Shown: positions 1-8,548 of the stretch, in pieces
Layout of the letters: every line of letters begins with the position of its first letter
How positions within the stretch are numbered: position 1 is the stretch's first letter
NCBI GenBank assembly: GCA_946535695.1
Contig: CAMNDS010000013.1
Location: 1-12,757, forward strand
Source: an uncultured Clostridia bacterium
Lineage (GTDB): Bacteria; Bacillota; Clostridia; Oscillospirales; Acutalibacteraceae
Length of the DNA: 12,757 nucleotides
Direction: 5' to 3'
Made by a program: the position numbers and the translations under genes
The notes under the pieces: model-generated
Seen by the model: only the letters and a program-made list of their open reading frames with translations
Database searches by the model: none
What the model was told of the DNA's origin: nothing

Positions 1-1
1 T

Positions 2-1327
2 CCTGTTTTTAGTAAAGTTAAGCTAAGTGAAGTAGGAATATCTAATTTAGAGTTTACTCCCCAGCAAGAAATTGACAAATTAAAATTAAAAAATGAAATG
101 ATAGATGCCGAAATTTATAAGTTAAAAGACGGCATAGAAAAATTTTGGGAACATCAAAAAACATCTTGTGCTAAGGTGTATTCTTGTTTACAAAAATATG
201 AAAAATGTGAACAAATAAAAAGTTTTGCCAAAACCTATAATGATAATTTTGTATTGGTAGGCTGGGTGCCGGAATTTAAAATTCAAGAAATTTCGGAAAA
301 ACTTGATAAAATTTCAAGAGTAGAATATTTCGTGGAATCTGGCGACGAACTTTTAAAATTTTCGCCCCCCACAAAACTCAAAAATAAAAATATTTTTTCG
401 CCGTTTGAATTTTTCGTTTCCACCTACGGTTTACCAAAATATTCAGATATCGACCCGACGTCGTTTGTAGCAATCACTTACACTATAATTTTTGGCATCA
501 TGTTTGCCGACGTCGGTCAAGGGTTGTTGCTTGCGATTTTTGGGATTTTTTTAAGCAAATTAAAAAAGATGGATTTAGGAAAAATAATGATAACCTGCGG
601 TGTATCGTCATCGGTATTTGGCTTTGTTTTTGGTTCGGTGTTTGGGTTCGAAGAAGCATTAACCCCAATTTATAATATTATTAATTTTAAACCGATAAGA
701 GTTATGGAATCACCGATGAAAATAATAATTTCTTCGATATGCATCGGTATTTTTTGCTTAATTTTAGCGATGTGCACAAATATTTATTCTCTTTTGAAAA
801 AAAATGATATTTTGGAGGCAGTTCTTTCTCATAGCGGTGCCTGCGGAATTGTGCTTTATTCTTCGCTTATTTTATTGCTTTTGAATACTTTAAGTATCGT
901 GGCGGTGAATCCTATTATTTTAGAATTAATCATAATTTTGGCTTTAATTTTTATTTTCTTAAAAGAATTTATCAAAAGTCGAGTTTATAAGCATGAAAAA
1001 ATCAGCTGGGGAGATTATATAATTTCACAGTTTTTTGAACTTTTTGAGATAATTTTGGGTTATTTTACGAATACTATTTCGTTTATAAGAATTGGTGTAT
1101 TTATTTTTGTTCATGCCGGAATGATGATGGTTGTGTTCAGTCTTGCAAAAATGACGGGACAATATTTACTTACAGTAATTTTAGGTAATTTATTTGTAAC
1201 GTGTTTTGAGGCGCTTTTGGTAGGAATGCAAGTGATGAGGCTCCAGTTTTGTGAGCTTTTTGGCAGATTTTTCGAAGGCGGCGGTCGAGAATTTAAACCC
1301 ATAATCGCAAATATTGAAAAAACTTAA
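2..1327 (+). CDS. ntpI: V-type ATP synthase subunit I (a-subunit), 5'-truncated by window edge
   Basis: Membrane stator subunit of the rotary V/A-ATPase; it forms the ion half-channels against the K ring. The frame is open to the first base, so 441 residues of a protein usually about 640-660 long are visible and the start lies upstream. The visible part begins with the end of the cytoplasmic domain. It continues with the family signature YGLPKYSDIDPTSF before the first membrane helix, then about seven hydrophobic segments (near 473-550, 578-640, 716-780, 824-890, 905-960, 1079-1150 and 1160-1240). The functionally essential arginine is probably the one in ISFIRIGVF (codon 1088-1090), inside a membrane segment as in the family. 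The C-terminus VMRLQFCELFGRFFEGGG is typical of clostridial I subunits. It is the first visible gene of the operon, 70 bases before K. Identity is near certain; only the N-terminus is unknown. Confidence 0.95.
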   Translation, partial: PVFSKVKLSEVGISNLEFTPQQEIDKLKLKNEMIDAEIYKLKDGIEKFWEHQKTSCAKVYSCLQKYEKCEQIKSFAKTYNDNFVLVGWVPEFKIQEISEKLDKISRVEYFVESGDELLKFSPPTKLKNKNIFSPFEFFVSTYGLPKYSDIDPTSFVAITYTIIFGIMFADVGQGLLLAIFGIFLSKLKKMDLGKIMITCGVSSSVFGFVFGSVFGFEEALTPIYNIINFKPIRVMESPMKIIISSICIGIFCLILAMCTNIYSLLKKNDILEAVLSHSGACGIVLYSSLILLLLNTLSIVAVNPIILELIIILALIFIFLKEFIKSRVYKHEKISWGDYIISQFFELFEIILGYFTNTISFIRIGVFIFVHAGMMMVVFSLAKMTGQYLLTVILGNLFVTCFEALLVGMQVMRLQFCELFGRFFEGGGREFKPIIANIEKT

Positions 1328-1336
1328 TTTTTTTTG

Positions 1337-1364
1337 TTGCATTTTTGATTTTTTGTTATATAAT
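1337..1364 (+). promoter_or_regulatory. Possible internal promoter ahead of subunit K
   Basis: A perfect -10 box TATAAT lies at 1359-1364. A weak -35-like TTGCAT (3 of 6) sits at 1337-1342, 16 bases upstream. Predicted transcription start is near 1371, about 27 bases before the K start codon. The surrounding T-rich sequence makes chance matches common, so this rests mainly on the exact -10 box and its position in the 70-base I-K gap. Confidence 0.35.
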
Positions 1365-1397
1365 ATACGGCAGACTTTGCTATTAGGAGGTTTAAGT

Positions 1398-1862
1398 ATG
1401 GCTATGGCTGATTTATTAGGTTTTATCCCGTTTATTTTTATTGTAGCCTCTGCGCTTTTGGCTTTATATTTGTCAAAAAAGAGAGTAAATAAAAAAGTTT
1501 TGTTTTTATCTCAAATTGTTTCAAGTTTTCTGGTTTCGATAGGAATTTTTGCTTATAAAGCTTCAAATCTAGTTATGGCAGTTGAGGCTTCGGGTGCTGG
1601 AAATGCCATTTCAGGTGATAAATCGATTGGATTTTCAATTGGTTTGATTGCTGCGGCTTTAGCTTTGGGGCTTGCAGCGGTAGCGGCTGGAATTGCGTTA
1701 GCTTCTGCCATTCCTGCAGCGATTGCTGCAATGTCGGAAAACGAAAAAACTTTTGGTAAATCTATGGTTTTTGCAATTTTCGGTGAAGCTATTGTTTTAT
1801 ATGGGTTTTTAATTGCAATATTTATATTAAACAAGCTTGACATGTTTGTAGGGACAAATTAA
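1398..1862 (+). CDS. ntpK: V-type ATP synthase subunit K (proteolipid c-ring subunit)
   Basis: Membrane rotor proteolipid that carries the translocated ion. The start chosen is ATG 1398, seven bases after a perfect AGGAGG (1385-1390). The frame is open further upstream to a TTG at 1314, but that extension overlaps the end of subunit I and has no ribosome site. The product is 154 residues with four hydrophobic segments (about 6-25, 34-53, 77-110, 122-145), the double-hairpin form usual for V-type K. Only the second hairpin has the ion-binding acid, Glu130 in FGEAIVLYG; the first hairpin has no membrane carboxylate, as in other V-type K subunits. Residue 131 after the Glu is Ala, and no Gln is visible in segment 3. 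This looks more like proton-type rings than the Gln/Thr-containing sodium sites of Enterococcus hirae, but that is inference. The stop overlaps the F start by one base (TAATG). Confidence 0.95.
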   Translation: MAMADLLGFIPFIFIVASALLALYLSKKRVNKKVLFLSQIVSSFLVSIGIFAYKASNLVMAVEASGAGNAISGDKSIGFSIGLIAAALALGLAAVAAGIALASAIPAAIAAMSENEKTFGKSMVFAIFGEAIVLYGFLIAIFILNKLDMFVGTN

Positions 1863-2170
1863 TGCAAATTTTTCTTATAAGCGATAATGCCGATACGGCC
1901 ATGGGATTTAGATTGATTGGTGTATCAGGGGTTGTTGTGCATTCTAAAGAAAAATTTGAAAGTGAAATTTATAAAGCACTTGAAAATAAAAAAATCGGGC
2001 TTGTATTGATAACAGAAAAATTTGTTGAGCTATGTGGTGAGCTTGTTTACAGTTTAAAATCCCAAGGGCACACTCAAATAGTTCAGGTTTCCGACAGGCA
2101 CGGCAGTAAAAAAACAGCTGGCGAAGTCATAGGCGGTTATCTTAAAAATGCGCTTGGGATAAATCTATAA
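1862..2170 (+). CDS. ntpG: V-type ATP synthase subunit F
   Basis: Small soluble subunit of the central rotor stalk, binding subunit D and regulating coupling. The 102-residue length matches the family. Recognisable features are the Rossmann-like opening MQIFLISDNADTAMGFRLIG, with the conserved GFRL-G stretch, and the central LVLITEKFVEL strand-helix. The C-terminal half is helical and ends in GYLKNALGI. ATG 1862 shares one base with the TAA of K, which implies translational coupling; no separate ribosome site is evident. Bacterial naming differs (ntpG in Enterococcus, atpF elsewhere), so the symbol is by homology to the Enterococcus scheme. It lies between K and E, whereas in the Enterococcus-type operon it follows C. 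Confidence 0.9.
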   Translation: MQIFLISDNADTAMGFRLIGVSGVVVHSKEKFESEIYKALENKKIGLVLITEKFVELCGELVYSLKSQGHTQIVQVSDRHGSKKTAGEVIGGYLKNALGINL

Positions 2171-2185
2171 TTAAGGAGTGTTATT

Positions 2186-2764
2186 TTGGCGAAAAAATCT
2201 GCAAGTCGATTTCTTCATTCAATTGATAAATATGCAAAAAAAAAGAAGCTAAAATTAGCGGAAGAAATTGAACAAATCGAAAACGAAAGGTTACAAAAAG
2301 AAGAACTCAAAATTTTCGAAAATGTTCGCTTGCTTATGATGTCTAAGCTAGCGAATACAAAAAACGAGATAGCGATGCAGGTTTATAAAGTTAGAACAAG
2401 TTCAAAACAAAAAGTTTATAATTTAAAAACTGATATTTGGAAAAAAGTGTTTGATGATTGTAAAATTCGGATAGAAAATTTTACCAAAACGCCGGAGTAT
2501 TGCGAATATATTAAAGGTGCCGTTTGTAAAGCGGAAAAAGTGTTAGGTGATAATTTGAGTGTTTTTTTGCGCGAAAAAGACTTGAATTTAATAAATTTGA
2601 TATCTGATTTTATTTTAAAACACAATATTGTATTAAATTACAAAATAAAAGACGGTGGAGTTTTGTTTTGTAAAAACGATTGTTGGCTTGATTTCACTTT
2701 TGATACTCGAATTTCAGAACAAAAAAAGTGGTTTTTGGAAAATTGCATGTCTAAGTTGGTGTGA
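2186..2764 (+). CDS. ntpE: V-type ATP synthase subunit E (peripheral stalk)
   Basis: Peripheral-stalk subunit linking the catalytic head to subunit I. It has a TTG start at 2186, set by AAGGAG at 2173-2178 seven bases upstream; the protein begins MAKKSASRFLHSIDKYAKKK. The product is 192 residues. Roughly residues 15-75 are rich in Lys/Glu and should form the long helical coiled coil of the stalk. The C-terminal part (about 90-192) is the mixed alpha/beta head domain, with the family pattern of a strand, NIVLNYKIKDGGVLF, followed by LDFTFDTRISEQ. The identification rests on this architecture and on operon position, because E subunits are poorly conserved. It ends in TGA, the only non-TAA stop among the complete genes here, 13 bases before subunit A. 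Confidence 0.88.
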   Translation: MAKKSASRFLHSIDKYAKKKKLKLAEEIEQIENERLQKEELKIFENVRLLMMSKLANTKNEIAMQVYKVRTSSKQKVYNLKTDIWKKVFDDCKIRIENFTKTPEYCEYIKGAVCKAEKVLGDNLSVFLREKDLNLINLISDFILKHNIVLNYKIKDGGVLFCKNDCWLDFTFDTRISEQKKWFLENCMSKLV

Positions 2765-2777
2765 ATCGAGGTTTATT

Positions 2778-4529
2778 ATGAACAATGAAGTTATATACGG
2801 TATAAATGGTCCTGTTATTACTGTTAAAAATTCAAAAGCTTTTTCTATGTCCGAGATGGTCTATATTGGTAACGATAGGCTTATAGGTGAAGTTATAAAG
2901 TTAAACACTCACGAAACAGTAATTCAATCTTATGAAGAGACCGGTGGATTATCTCCCGGTGAACCTGTAGTCGGCACAGGCTCTGCTATGAGTGCGCTTT
3001 TAGGGCCGGGAATAATTGGCAATATTTTTGATGGTATACAAAGACCTCTTAAAAAAATTCAAGAAGTTTCAGGTTCATTTGTCCCCAAGGGATGTTTAGT
3101 TAATTTTTTGGATGACGACAAAGAATGGAATGTTGAAATCACTGCTAAAATTGATCAGATTTTAACTGAAGGCCAAATTTATGCAATTTGTAAAGAAACA
3201 GAATCAATTGAGCATAAGTTTATGATTCCTATAGGGGTAAACGGCAGAGTCATAGAAGTAAGACCAAGCGGGAGTTATAAAATAAATGACGTGGTTTTGC
3301 GGTTAGAAACCGCAGGCGGTATAGAAGATATCACGCTTTGCCAAAAATGGCCAATAAGAATTCCAAGAAAAATTGCAAAAAGATTACCAATCGATATCCC
3401 ACTCATAACAGGTCAAAGAGTTATTGATTCGATTTTTCCAATTGCCAAAGGTGGGTCGGCAGTTCTTCCAGGTGGTTTTGGTGCAGGAAAAACTATGACG
3501 CAGCATCAATTTGCCAAATGGTGCGACGCTGACATAATAGTTTATGTAGGATGTGGTGAACGCGGCAATGAAATGACCCAGGTTTTGGAAGAGTTTTCGG
3601 ATCTTATTGATCCAAAAACAGGCAGGCCTATGTCAGAACGCACTATTTTTATTGCAAATACTTCTAACATGCCCGTTGCTGCACGCGAGGCTTCAATTTA
3701 TACCGGAATAACTTTGGCAGAATATTATCGAGATATGGGTTATGATGTTGCAATGATGGCGGATTCGACTTCGCGCTGGGCCGAAGCTCTAAGAGAAATT
3801 TCTGGTAGATTAGAAGAAATGCCAGCCGAAGAAGGCTTCCCGGCTTATTTGGTGTCAAGACTTTCAGAATTTTATGAAAGAGCAGGAAGAAGTTTGAATT
3901 TATCGGGTAGTACTGGTTCTATCACGATTATAGGTGCGGTTTCACCACAGGGAGCGGATTTTTCAGAACCTGTAACGCAAAATACAAAAAGATTTACAAG
4001 ATGTTTTTGGGCGCTTGATAAAAATCTTGCTTATGCAAGGCATTACCCGGCTGTGAACTGGAACATGAGTTATAGTGAATATTTTGCAGATTTAGATCCA
4101 TGGTTTATCAAAAACGTTGGTCCGGATTTTCCAAAGTTTCGTAAGCAAATTATAGAAATTTTACATGAGGAAGAACGTCTTATGGAGATAGTAAAACTTG
4201 TTGGCGAAGATGTTCTTCCTGATGATCAAAAATTATCAATAGAAACTGCAAAACTTATAAGATTCGGATTTTTGCAGCAAAATGCTTTTCATAAAGAAGA
4301 CACGTTTGTGCCGCTTTTAAAACAGCAAGAAATGATGCGTATTATTGTTTATTTATATGAGAAAGTAAAAAATTTAATTACGGCTTCGATACCCATTATA
4401 AAAGTAATTGAATCCGGAATTTTTTCGGATTTGACTAAAATGAAGTATGAGGTACCAAATAATAATTTAAAAAAAATCAATGAATATATAACTAGAATAG
4501 ATAAGCAAATCGAAAGATTAATCTCTTAA
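2778..4529 (+). CDS. ntpA: V-type ATP synthase catalytic subunit A
   Basis: Catalytic nucleotide-binding subunit of the cytoplasmic A3B3 head. ATG 2778 follows CGAGGT (2767-2772); the upstream in-frame extension lies inside subunit E and is rejected. The product is 583 residues, near the family norm of about 580-590. N-terminal beta-barrel: MNNEVIYGINGPVITVKNS. The P-loop GGFGAGKT is residues 232-239 with Lys238. The catalytic Glu261 lies in GCGERGNEMTQ. The Walker B-region Asp329 is in MMADSTSRWAEALREISGR. SPQGADFSEPVTQ and KNLAYARHYPAVNW follow. The P-loop reads GGFG where many family members have GPFG, a subfamily difference that keeps the essential G-x4-GKT. All key residues are present, so the enzyme should be active as an ATP-driven pump or synthase. 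Confidence 0.98.
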   Translation: MNNEVIYGINGPVITVKNSKAFSMSEMVYIGNDRLIGEVIKLNTHETVIQSYEETGGLSPGEPVVGTGSAMSALLGPGIIGNIFDGIQRPLKKIQEVSGSFVPKGCLVNFLDDDKEWNVEITAKIDQILTEGQIYAICKETESIEHKFMIPIGVNGRVIEVRPSGSYKINDVVLRLETAGGIEDITLCQKWPIRIPRKIAKRLPIDIPLITGQRVIDSIFPIAKGGSAVLPGGFGAGKTMTQHQFAKWCDADIIVYVGCGERGNEMTQVLEEFSDLIDPKTGRPMSERTIFIANTSNMPVAAREASIYTGITLAEYYRDMGYDVAMMADSTSRWAEALREISGRLEEMPAEEGFPAYLVSRLSEFYERAGRSLNLSGSTGSITIIGAVSPQGADFSEPVTQNTKRFTRCFWALDKNLAYARHYPAVNWNMSYSEYFADLDPWFIKNVGPDFPKFRKQIIEILHEEERLMEIVKLVGEDVLPDDQKLSIETAKLIRFGFLQQNAFHKEDTFVPLLKQQEMMRIIVYLYEKVKNLITASIPIIKVIESGIFSDLTKMKYEVPNNNLKKINEYITRIDKQIERLIS

Positions 4530-4575
4530 TTTAAAAGATAAATTTGATTTATAAATTACAAAACAGGCGGGAATT

Positions 4576-5994
4576 ATGATTTTAAGATATTCGGGACTTA
4601 CTGAAATTAGAGGATCACTTATTGCAGTTCAAAATGTAAGAGATGTTGTTTATGACGAAGTGGTCGAAATTTATCTTGATAATGATACTATTAGGCATGG
4701 TCGTGTTACACAAATTGAAGGCGATAAAGCTATAATTCAGGTTTTTGAGGGTACTAGATTTATTTCGCTTTCCAATACTCAAGTAAGGTTTACTGGCAAG
4801 CCTATGGAACTTGCGCTTGCGCCTGATATTTTAGGCAGAGTTTTTAGCGGCGCAGGTGTCCCTGTTGACGGGCTAGGTGAATTGGCGGCTGAAAAATATA
4901 TGGATGTAAATGGATTGCCCATTAATCCTGTTTCGAGGGTTTATCCACAAAATTATATATGTACCGGCATTTCTTCGATTGATGCTTTAATTACTCTTAT
5001 AAGGGGTCAAAAGCTGCCTATTTTTTCAAGTTCAGGCTTAAAGCATAGCGAACTCGCTGTCCAAATAGTAAAACAGGCAAAAATAACCGGAAATGAAGAA
5101 ATTAATTTTGCTGTTGTTTTTGCGGCAATGGGTGTTAAAAACGACGTAGCTTCGTATTTTCAAAAAGAATTTAGAAATTCAGGTGTTCTTGAAAAAGTAG
5201 TTATGTTTTTGAACCTTTCTAATGATCCTGTTATAGAAAGAATTCTAACACCAAGAGTTGCTCTTACGGCAGCCGAATATTTAGCTTTTGATTTAGGTTA
5301 TCATGTTCTTGTAATTATGACTGATATGACTTCATACGCTGAAGCTTTGCGCGAATTTAGCTCTTCCAAAGGTGAAATTCCAGGTCGAAAAGGCTACCCC
5401 GGATATTTATATTCTGATTTTTCTTCAATTTATGAGCGCGCAGGCATGATTAAAAACCACACGGGTTCTGTTACACAAATTCCGATTTTAACTATGCCTG
5501 GAGATGATATTACGCATCCAATTCCTGATCTTACGGGTTATATTACAGAAGGTCAGATTGTTTTATCAAGGAATTTGGAGCGCCAAGGAATTTATCCTGC
5601 TATAGATATTTTGCCGTCACTTTCGCGCTTGATGAAAGACGGAATTGGTGAAAAGTTCACGCGGGAAGACCACGCGATTTTGGCTGACCAGCTTTTTGCT
5701 TCTTATGCAAGAGTGCAAGAAGTTAGGTCTCTTGCATCTGTTATCGGCGAAGATGATTTGAATGAAAACGATAAATTATATATCAAATTTGGCAGTTATT
5801 TTGAAAAATATTTTATAAATCAAGCACCGACTGAAAACAGAACTATCGAAGATACTCTTAATTTAGGATGGAAAATACTTTCAATTTTGCCAATGTCAGA
5901 ACTTTCGCGTGCCAAGTCTGAAATACTTGAAAAATATTATGTAAAAGATAAAGAGCTTTTGAATTTTGAACCTGATAGTGAACTATTTTCCTAA
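4576..5994 (+). CDS. ntpB: V-type ATP synthase subunit B (non-catalytic)
   Basis: Non-catalytic partner of subunit A in the hexameric head. 472 residues, normal length. It opens MILRYSGLTEIRGSLIAVQN, with the beta-barrel to about residue 75. The centre holds the degenerate P-loop FSSSGLKHSELAVQI (Lys156 region), which lacks GKT as expected for B. DILPSLSRLMKDGIGEKF follows, where Arg351 is the arginine finger reaching into the A active site. VIMTDMTSYAEALREFSSSK and KGYPGYLYSDFSSIYERAG are family hallmarks. The start codon has only a weak ribosome site (AGGCGGG at 4565-4571) and follows A after a 46-base AT-rich gap. Lower translation than A is not expected, since A and B are needed equally, so the site is probably adequate. 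Confidence 0.98.
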   Translation: MILRYSGLTEIRGSLIAVQNVRDVVYDEVVEIYLDNDTIRHGRVTQIEGDKAIIQVFEGTRFISLSNTQVRFTGKPMELALAPDILGRVFSGAGVPVDGLGELAAEKYMDVNGLPINPVSRVYPQNYICTGISSIDALITLIRGQKLPIFSSSGLKHSELAVQIVKQAKITGNEEINFAVVFAAMGVKNDVASYFQKEFRNSGVLEKVVMFLNLSNDPVIERILTPRVALTAAEYLAFDLGYHVLVIMTDMTSYAEALREFSSSKGEIPGRKGYPGYLYSDFSSIYERAGMIKNHTGSVTQIPILTMPGDDITHPIPDLTGYITEGQIVLSRNLERQGIYPAIDILPSLSRLMKDGIGEKFTREDHAILADQLFASYARVQEVRSLASVIGEDDLNENDKLYIKFGSYFEKYFINQAPTENRTIEDTLNLGWKILSILPMSELSRAKSEILEKYYVKDKELLNFEPDSELFS

Positions 5995-6118
5995 AAAATA
6001 ATTATTCTTTAATAAATTTAATTTTATGGCAAAGCTTAGCTTATAAACAAAGTAGAAGTTATAAATCAGAGCTTAAGAGTTAATTACAGTGGTAAAAATT
6101 ATAATTTTCCAAATTTTA

Positions 6119-6147
6119 TTGCGATTTATTTTTATAAGCTGTAAAAT
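6119..6147 (+). promoter_or_regulatory. Possible promoter ahead of subunit D / aspS
   Basis: TTGCGA (4 of 6 to -35) at 6119-6124, exactly 17 bases, then TAAAAT (5 of 6 to -10) at 6142-6147. Predicted start is near 6154, about 20 bases before the D start codon. It lies at the 3' end of the 180-base B-D gap, the longest within the ATPase operon. That gap otherwise shows only AT-rich sequence without a reading frame or convincing hairpin. Transcription from here would add D and aspS expression independent of the upstream genes. Confidence 0.4.
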
Positions 6148-6174
6148 AATAAAATGAAATTTTGAGGTGATAAA

Positions 6175-6798
6175 ATGGACTCAAAGTTTACTCCTACGAA
6201 AGGCAATTTACTGGCGTCAAAAAATTATTTGGCATTTGCAAAAACGGGATTTTCGCTTCTTGATAAAAAACAAAATATACTGATAAAAGAATTAATGGCA
6301 CTTGTTGGACGTGCCGATGAAATAATGAAAAAAATTGATAAAATTTATTCTGAAGCGTATTCTGCTTTGCAGCAGGCAAATATTTCTATGAAAAATTGTC
6401 AAGAAATTTCTATGTCGGTACCAATTTTAGATAATCTTAATTTGTCTTTTAGAAGTGTTATGGGTGTTGAAATTCCTATTTTTGATTTTGTAGAACTTAA
6501 AAATAATAAGCCTCCATTCGGTTTGCATGATTCTAATTCCTATTTAGATGAAGCTTATTTAAAATTTAAAGAAGTTTTAAATCTAACAATCCGTTTTGCC
6601 GAAATAGAAAATAGTGTTTATAGGCTTGCGATAGTTATTAAAAAAACTAAAAAACGTGCTAACGCTTTGAAAAATTCTATAATTCCCAAGTTTAGTCATG
6701 CTGTTAAATTTATCGGTGATGCTCTAGAAGAAAAAGAACGCGAAGAATTTTCAAGACTTAAAGTTATAAAAAATTTTAGAAATTTCAGACGGAGTTAA
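6175..6798 (+). CDS. ntpD: V-type ATP synthase subunit D (central rotor shaft)
   Basis: Rotor shaft that turns inside the A3B3 head and connects to F and the K ring. 207 residues, family length about 200-230. Two long helices frame the protein. The N-terminal one starts FTPTKGNLLASKNYLAFAKTG, matching the family T-K-x-x-L opening, and runs to about residue 75. The C-terminal one includes RANALKNSIIPKFSHAVKFI and ends EKEREEFSRLKVIKN, the conserved E-R-x-x-F-x-R-L-K pattern. ATG 6175 follows GAGGTG (6164-6169). The aspS ribosome site GGAG (6791-6794) lies within the last codons of this gene, so aspS translation follows directly. Confidence 0.93.
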   Translation: MDSKFTPTKGNLLASKNYLAFAKTGFSLLDKKQNILIKELMALVGRADEIMKKIDKIYSEAYSALQQANISMKNCQEISMSVPILDNLNLSFRSVMGVEIPIFDFVELKNNKPPFGLHDSNSYLDEAYLKFKEVLNLTIRFAEIENSVYRLAIVIKKTKKRANALKNSIIPKFSHAVKFIGDALEEKEREEFSRLKVIKNFRNFRRS

Positions 6799-6801
6799 AT
6801 T

Positions 6802-8535
6802 ATGTATAGAGATTATAAATGTACTGAAGTTAACGAAAAATTAATCGGGAAAAATATTAAAGTCGCCGGTTGGGTTTCGAGTATTCGAGATCATGGTGGC
6901 GTTGAATTTATAGATTTACGTGATGATTCCGGAATTTTACAGATAGTTGGACGTGAAGATAAATTAAAAAATGTTTCAAAAGAAAGTGCTGTTTGTGCTT
7001 CTGGAATTTTAAAAAAAAGAGCACCTGAATTAATTAATAAAAAAATCAAAACTGGTGAATACGAACTTGAAATTTCAGAAATTAAAATTTTAGGTAAATG
7101 CGATGCTATTCCGTTTGAGATTAATAATTCGCGTGAAGTCAAAGAAGAATTAAGACTTAAATACAGATTTTTAGATTTGCGAAATAATTTAAATAACAAA
7201 ATTATCAAATTACGTTCTGAGATTTTATATTTTTTGCGAAATAAAATGCATGATTTGGGTTTTTTAGAAATTCAAACGCCTATTTTATCTGCTTCTTCTC
7301 CTGAGGGCGCTAGAGATTATTTAGTTCCAAGCAGAAAATATAAAGGCAAGTTTTATGCTTTGCCTCAGGCGCCGCAGATTTTTAAGCAAATTCTAATGGT
7401 CTCGGGTTTTGATAAATATTTTCAAATTGCTCCGTGTTTTCGGGACGAAGACTCAAGAGCTGACAGGGCTCCCGGCGAATTTTATCAGCTAGATTTTGAA
7501 ATGTCTTTTGCCGAACAAGAAGATGTTTTCAAAATAGGTGAAGAAATTTTATATTCTCTTTTTGAAAAATTCGGTAATAATAAAAAAATTACTAAAATTC
7601 CGTTCCCGAGAATTACTTATAAAGATTCTATGGAAAAATATGGCACAGATAAGCCGGATTTGCGTAATAAACTCGTGATAGTTGATTTGAGTAATATATT
7701 TTTAGGCTCAGGATTTTCAGCTTTTGACGGCAAAACTGTAAAAGCTATTACAGTTAGAGATGCAAATAAATCTCCGAGAAAATTTTTCGATAAAATGAAC
7801 GAATTTGCACAAAATATCGGCATGCAAGGTTTGGGATATATTAAATTTAACGAAAATTTTGAGCCCTCGGGTCCAATTAATAAATTTATTCCAAATAATA
7901 AAAGACAAGAATTTTTAGAAATTTCTCAAGCAAATGCAAATTGCGCAGTGTTTTTTATTTCAGATAGCAATAAATTAAATGCTCAAAAATTTGCAGGTGA
8001 AATTCGAACAAAACTTGCCGAAGAACTTGATTTAATAGACAAAAATTCTTTTGAATTTTGTTATGTTACAGATTTTAATATGTACGAAAAAGACGAAAAT
8101 AATAAAATTATTTTTACTCACAATCCGTTTTCGATGCCTCAAGGCGGTATGGAAGCACTTTTAAATTGTAACCCTTTGGAAATTTTAGCATATCAATATG
8201 ATATAGTATGCAACGGCGTAGAACTTTCGTCAGGAGCTGTTAGGAACCATGATCCTGAAATTTTATTAAAAGCATTTGAAATTGCAGGATATTCAAAAGA
8301 AGAAGTTATTTCAAAATTTCCGTCGCTTTATAATGCTTTGTGTTATGGAGCTCCGCCGCATGCGGGAATGGCACCTGGATTTGACAGAATGCTTATGCTT
8401 TTGACAGATTCTGAAAATATTCGCGAAGTAGTCGCGTTCCCTATGAATAGCAATGCTCAGGATTTATTACTCGGCGCGCCGAATTTTGTTACAGAAGAGC
8501 AATTGAGAGAAATTCACATAAAAATAAGAGATTAA
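6802..8535 (+). CDS. aspS: Aspartyl-tRNA synthetase, bacterial type
   Basis: Class II synthetase charging tRNA(Asp), and tRNA(Asn) too if non-discriminating. 577 residues, slightly short of the usual 585-595. The N-terminal OB-fold anticodon domain occupies about residues 1-105. Motif 1 (FLEIQTPILSASSPEGARDY) has Pro160. Motif 2 (FRDEDSRADRAPGEFYQLD) has Arg214. A bacterial GAD insertion spans about 270-400. Motif 3 (HAGMAPGFDRMLMLL) has Arg529. Residue 31 is His in RDHGG, the residue reported in non-discriminating AspRS such as that of Pseudomonas aeruginosa; the discriminating E. coli enzyme has Leu there. With gatCAB directly downstream, a role in Asp-tRNA(Asn) formation is likely but inferred. 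The second reported determinant, near residue 82, does not align clearly (RAPELIN here). It starts three bases after the ATPase D stop. Confidence 0.97.
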   Translation: MYRDYKCTEVNEKLIGKNIKVAGWVSSIRDHGGVEFIDLRDDSGILQIVGREDKLKNVSKESAVCASGILKKRAPELINKKIKTGEYELEISEIKILGKCDAIPFEINNSREVKEELRLKYRFLDLRNNLNNKIIKLRSEILYFLRNKMHDLGFLEIQTPILSASSPEGARDYLVPSRKYKGKFYALPQAPQIFKQILMVSGFDKYFQIAPCFRDEDSRADRAPGEFYQLDFEMSFAEQEDVFKIGEEILYSLFEKFGNNKKITKIPFPRITYKDSMEKYGTDKPDLRNKLVIVDLSNIFLGSGFSAFDGKTVKAITVRDANKSPRKFFDKMNEFAQNIGMQGLGYIKFNENFEPSGPINKFIPNNKRQEFLEISQANANCAVFFISDSNKLNAQKFAGEIRTKLAEELDLIDKNSFEFCYVTDFNMYEKDENNKIIFTHNPFSMPQGGMEALLNCNPLEILAYQYDIVCNGVELSSGAVRNHDPEILLKAFEIAGYSKEEVISKFPSLYNALCYGAPPHAGMAPGFDRMLMLLTDSENIREVVAFPMNSNAQDLLLGAPNFVTEEQLREIHIKIRD

Positions 8536-8548
8536 TCATAATTTTTAG

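Noticed and set aside
1314..1397. N-terminal extension of subunit K starting at TTG 1314
   Set aside because: It overlaps the end of subunit I, has no ribosome site, and adds 28 residues atypical of the family. ATG 1398 has a perfect AGGAGG.
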